In this document: in pieces, positions 6,417-8,064 of the stretch
How the letters are laid out: the number at the start of each line of letters is the position of its first letter
Numbering within the stretch: position 1 is the first letter of the stretch
Assembly (NCBI GenBank): GCA_038326615.1
Contig: JBBQKF010000111.1
Coordinates: 1 to 8,064 of the forward strand
Direction: 5' to 3'
DNA: 8,064 nucleotides
Source: JBBQKF01 sp038326615
GTDB lineage: Bacteria; Bacillota; Clostridia; Saccharofermentanales; UBA5734
Notes under the pieces: model-generated
Told to the model about the DNA's origin: nothing
The model's input: only the letters and a program-made list of their open reading frames with translations
The model's database searches: none
Translations under genes and position numbers: made by a program

Positions 6417-6474
6417 AAGAACGGATTACAAATCCTAAGAATACTAAGAGTTGGGATTGTAAACAAATCCCAAC
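6417..6474 (+). repeat. Right terminal repeat of the RAYT unit
   Basis: Mirror of the left end: the 26-base segment 6417-6442 (exact reverse complement of 5795-5820), a 7-base spacer, and a 9-bp hairpin GTTGGGATT/AATCCCAAC (6450-6474) with a 7-base loop. The outer hairpin could also help terminate transcription from the transposase gene. Confidence 0.85.
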
Positions 6475-6638
6475 AACGGAGACTTTTTGCTTTTTGGGAC
6501 AAGTCGGAAAAAGCAGAAACTATTGTCATATCAACACACGGAATAATAAAAAAGACAGACAAAACCCCGAAAAGTGAAATTGACAAAGCCGAGAATTTGA
6601 GACAAAAGTATTTTAACTCTAAAAACAAAAAGAAATGA
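6475..6638 (+). pseudogene. HigB/Gp49-like toxin gene, 3' remnant
   Basis: The reading frame from about 6477 to the TGA at 6636-6638 encodes a stretch beginning RRLFAFWDKSEKAE, followed by VISTHGIIKKTD, then TPKSEIDKAENLRQKYF. This is the characteristic C-terminal half of the phage-derived Gp49-like/HigB toxins of the RelE superfamily, ribosome-dependent mRNA interferases. About 60 N-terminal residues normally precede RLFAFWDK; they are absent and the similarity stops at the outer hairpin of the RAYT unit. No matching 5' part is visible to the left of the unit at 5675-5764, so a simple insertion does not explain the loss; a deletion or end-associated rearrangement probably occurred. The stop overlaps the antitoxin start as ATGA, the usual coupling of higBA-type pairs. 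The toxin should be inactive. Confidence 0.8.
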
Positions 6639-6943
6639 AAACATACAGTTTAGAAGACATAACAGACAAATATGTAGGAAAAAAAGGGACACCTAAGAGA
6701 GACAAATTTGAGAACGAACTCCGACTTGATTTATTGGGACAAGCAATAAAACAGGCAAGACTAGAAAGACATTTAACACAAGAAGAGTTGGGCGAAATAG
6801 TAGGCGTAAAAAAAGCTCAAATATCTAAAATAGAAAACAGCACAACAGATGCCCGATTTACAACTATTTTGAAAGTTTTTGAAGCATTAGGTGCTAAAGT
6901 GAATTTTAATGTAGAACTAAACAACAAAAGAATTGCATATTGA
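6635..6943 (+). CDS. HigA-like XRE-family antitoxin, orphaned
   Basis: A 102-residue protein with one helix-turn-helix of the XRE/Cro type at about 35-90; the recognition part is LTQEELGEIVGVKKAQISKIE (68 region centre), followed by a conserved FTTILKVFEALG helix. HigA-like antitoxins of this size follow their Gp49/HigB toxin gene and repress the operon while neutralising the toxin. The start ATG at 6635 overlaps the stop of the toxin remnant (ATGA), so translation was probably coupled. With the toxin truncated and the native operon promoter gone, it would depend on read-through from the RAYT promoter. It may survive as an anti-addiction remnant that neutralises related toxins, or simply be decaying. 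No damage is visible in its own frame. Confidence 0.88.
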   Translation: MKTYSLEDITDKYVGKKGTPKRDKFENELRLDLLGQAIKQARLERHLTQEELGEIVGVKKAQISKIENSTTDARFTTILKVFEALGAKVNFNVELNNKRIAY

Positions 6944-7092
6944 TCAAATGCCAAACGCATAATACAAAGGGCTTCATGTGGTCTGAGGCACGAAGACCTC
7001 TGTTCGTCGTAGCGTGTAGCAGCGTTTATGTTCGGCATAGCATTGGTTACTGAGTAATGTCGAAGTACTTACTATGTCGTGGCTAAGACCTG

Positions 7093-7108
7093 TCCGTCCA
7101 CTGACGGA
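7093..7108. repeat. Perfect 6-bp hairpin
   Basis: TCCGTC (7093-7098) and GACGGA (7103-7108) pair around a 4-base loop. It is G+C-rich against AT-rich surroundings but has no T run, so it is not a classical terminator. Confidence 0.5.
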
Positions 7109-7173
7109 AGGAAGTCTCCAAACTTTCCTGTTCAAATATAATATTAAAAGGGGAGCTTTTATTTTAGCAATGA

Positions 7174-7190
7174 CGAAGCGAGACGCTTCG
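7174..7190. repeat. Perfect 7-bp hairpin
   Basis: CGAAGCG (7174-7180) and CGCTTCG (7184-7190) pair around the 3-base loop AGA. It could be a dispersed palindromic repeat of the host genome. No T run follows. Confidence 0.55.
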
Positions 7191-7346
7191 CCAAACATCG
7201 GGTGGCACAAGTTTTTATACGCTACGGGAACGCAATGCCGAACGTTGGGAACACAAGTCTATTACGCTACGGGGAACTGGGAAAAAAGAAGAAAAGAGTG
7301 CGTTTTGCAACAATTGAAAGTTTATTTATTACAGATTTTCTAACAC

Positions 7347-7382
7347 AAAGTAAACAAATCTGTTTACTTTATTGTATCTTTG
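7347..7382 (+). promoter_or_regulatory. Promoter with overlapping operator-like dyad
   Basis: TATCTTTG (7375-7382) matches the Bacteroidota -7 consensus TAnnTTTG fully and lies 20 bases before the ATG at 7403. Immediately upstream, AAAGTAAAC (7347-7355) and GTTTACTTT (7362-7370) form a perfect 9-bp inverted repeat with a 6-base centre, covering the -33 region. This is where an autoregulating helix-turn-helix antitoxin would bind to block RNA polymerase. The site is seen; the regulator is inferred to be the product of the next gene. Confidence 0.65.
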
Positions 7383-7402
7383 TTGAAAATTAATTTACAA
7401 CT

Positions 7403-7909
7403 ATGAACTCGAACATTAGCATAATCAAAGGTATTCATCCAGGTTTAATCTTGGAAAGAGAGCTGAAAAATAGAAAATTACCGAAAGGCACTTTTGCTCT
7501 ATCAATTAACGAATTTCCACAAACTATTGGTACAATTACCAAAGGGAAGCGAAGAATGAATCCAGCTTTATCGTTGAAAATTGAGCATGCATTAGGTTTG
7601 GAAGAAGGTTATTTTATGGTTCTTCAAGCTTATAGCGACATTGCACAAGAGAAAAAAAAATTATCTGAAAATTATCATCCAGATTTATCCAAACTTCGTT
7701 CAGTTGTGTTTTGGGACACTGACATGAAACTTATAGACTGGAAAAAAAACAAATTAGCTGTAATATATCGTATTTTTGAACGTGGCAACGAACAGGAAAT
7801 TCAAGAAATAATTCGTTTTTACAGTAAAGTGAATGTTGTAAATTCTCTCAGGGAAAGAACAGCGATAATTAAAGCAATTGAAGAAAACATCAATAAATAC
7901 CTACAATAA
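7403..7909 (+). CDS. HigA-like HTH / DUF6922-like fusion, antitoxin of an AbiEii-type pair
   Basis: A 168-residue protein in two parts. Residues 1-85 are a HigA/plasmid-maintenance-antidote-like helix-turn-helix, opened by IHPGLILERELK (11-22), with the DNA-binding core at about 30-65 (SINEFPQTIGTITKGKRR). Residues about 92-145 (LRSVVFWDTDMKLIDW, then a helix ending in EIIRFYSK) resemble the DUF6922 domain, which I recall in genes next to AbiEii-type nucleotidyltransferases. The stop is followed after one base by the ATG of such a gene, so the two form an operon and most likely a toxin-antitoxin pair, with this protein as antitoxin and repressor. It differs from the classical AbiEi antitoxin (winged helix). 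The promoter carries a dyad that could be its operator. Confidence 0.85.
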   Translation: MNSNISIIKGIHPGLILERELKNRKLPKGTFALSINEFPQTIGTITKGKRRMNPALSLKIEHALGLEEGYFMVLQAYSDIAQEKKKLSENYHPDLSKLRSVVFWDTDMKLIDWKKNKLAVIYRIFERGNEQEIQEIIRFYSKVNVVNSLRERTAIIKAIEENINKYLQ

Positions 7910-7910
7910 T

Positions 7911-8064
7911 ATGGCAAAGCCATTGTACTATAACACAGTTAGCACCTTACTACTTTCAACACTTCAAGATTTGATGAAAACTTCCGTTTTCGACAATTTT
8001 AGGTTAGTAGGTGGTACGTCATTGAGCTTACAATTAGGTCATCGTCAATCGATTGACATAGATT
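7911..8064 (+). CDS. AbiEii/AbiGii-type nucleotidyltransferase toxin, 5' part only
   Basis: The frame opens at ATG 7911 and runs off the window after 51 codons. The visible part has the nucleotidyltransferase signature: FRLVGGTSLSLQLGHRQS (30-47), with the GG-T/S motif at 34-36, followed by IDID (48-51), whose aspartates D49 and D51 would bind the metal. This block is typical of the AbiEii/AbiGii family, whose members add nucleotides to tRNA or other targets and cause growth arrest or abortive phage infection (type IV or related toxin-antitoxin systems). The gene begins one base after the antitoxin stop, so the two are co-transcribed. The full-length protein would need about 250 more residues beyond the window. 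Similarity is strong despite the short segment. Confidence 0.85.
   Translation, partial: MAKPLYYNTVSTLLLSTLQDLMKTSVFDNFRLVGGTSLSLQLGHRQSIDID

Larger units (their letters stand above)
5765..6474 (+). mobile_element. RAYT/REP unit bounded by long hairpin-bearing inverted repeats
   Basis: The transposase gene is bracketed by terminal inverted repeats of about 55 bases. From outside inward each end has a 9-bp hairpin (GGTGGGATT/AATCCCACC at 5765-5787; GTTGGGATT/AATCCCAAC at 6450-6474), a 7-base spacer, then a perfect 26-base inverted repeat (5795-5820 and 6417-6442) which itself contains the small hairpin GGATT-TGT-AATCC. Pairs of REP-like hairpins flanking a Y1 transposase are the signature of RAYT units. 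The left hairpin loop has 5 bases and the right 7. The right end abuts a truncated toxin gene. Bacterial RAYTs are usually domesticated and single-copy, but this compact symmetric unit looks potentially mobile. Confidence 0.8.
6944..7346. other. Gene-free interval rich in inverted and direct repeats
   Basis: No convincing gene is present; the longer open frames here (for example 7074-7343) read as low-quality, unfamiliar protein. Visible structure: ATGCCAAAC (6948-6956) nearly complements GTTCGGCAT (7030-7038); GTTCGGCATAGC (7030-7041) complements GCAATGCCGAAC (7232-7243) at 11 of 12 positions; CGTAGCGT (7008-7015) complements ACGCTACG at 7219-7226 and 7264-7271; TACGCTACGGGAAC (7218-7231) is repeated as TACGCTACGGGGAAC (7263-7277). 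Local hairpins are TCCGTC/GACGGA (7093-7108) and CGAAGCG/CGCTTCG (7174-7190). The interval may hold one or two further attC-like or palindromic intergenic elements. Confidence 0.5.

Noticed and set aside
2620..7277. The recurring palindromic elements as a CRISPR array
   Set aside because: They are few, differ in sequence, are not regularly spaced, and no cas genes are present.
7074..7343. An 89-codon open frame in the repeat-rich interval
   Set aside because: It spans hairpins and direct repeats, resembles no protein I know, and has no promoter or coding-like character; it is most likely chance.

Overview
The window is low-GC bacterial DNA, most likely from a member of the Bacteroidota. The best support is the promoter style: two good matches to the Bacteroidota -7 box TAnnTTTG (TATATTTG at 5841 and TATCTTTG at 7375) lie just upstream of genes, and no strong Shine-Dalgarno sequences are apparent. 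The protein types (an IS91 element with a companion tyrosine recombinase, a REP-associated transposase, and HigBA-like and AbiEii-like toxin-antitoxin genes) fit an accessory, mobile-DNA-rich region of such a genome. No housekeeping gene is recognised.

Layout: (1) About 111-2310, minus strand, is an IS91-family element with a tyrosine recombinase gene followed by a Y2 HUH transposase, translationally coupled through TAATG. It has a hairpin beyond the transposase gene and a nested inverted repeat upstream of the recombinase gene. (2) 2375-2569 encodes a small protein with two CxxC pairs. (3) 2711-5674 is a single-gene unit that looks like an integron-type cassette. It encodes a 930-residue protein with a probable nuclease-like N-terminus, a central STAND-type P-loop NTPase and a helical/TPR-like C-terminus, an architecture typical of Avs-like antiphage proteins. 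Large imperfect stem-loop elements bracket it. Its first bases (from 2710) are complementary at 13 of 14 positions to the sequence just after its stop codon (5544-5557), as expected if the unit were once a circle closed at G|TT. (4) 5765-6474 is a compact RAYT (REP-associated tyrosine transposase) unit whose ends are long inverted repeats, each carrying REP-like hairpins. (5) 6475-6943 holds the 3' part of a HigB-like toxin gene, cut at the RAYT end, and an intact overlapping HigA-like antitoxin gene. (6) 6944-7346 has no convincing gene but contains several inverted and direct repeats. (7) 7347-8064 starts with a promoter overlapped by a 9+9 bp dyad, followed by a HigA-like/DUF6922-like regulator and the start of an AbiEii-type nucleotidyltransferase toxin gene that runs off the window.

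Taken together, this is a patchwork of defence and toxin-antitoxin genes assembled by at least three kinds of mobility: IS91-type rolling circle, RAYT/REP, and possibly attC-like cassette recombination. The observation most worth follow-up is the nuclease-STAND-TPR gene packaged as a putative cassette. No integron integrase gene is visible, and the core sites do not match the classical GTTRRRY consensus, so the cassette reading is an inference from symmetry.
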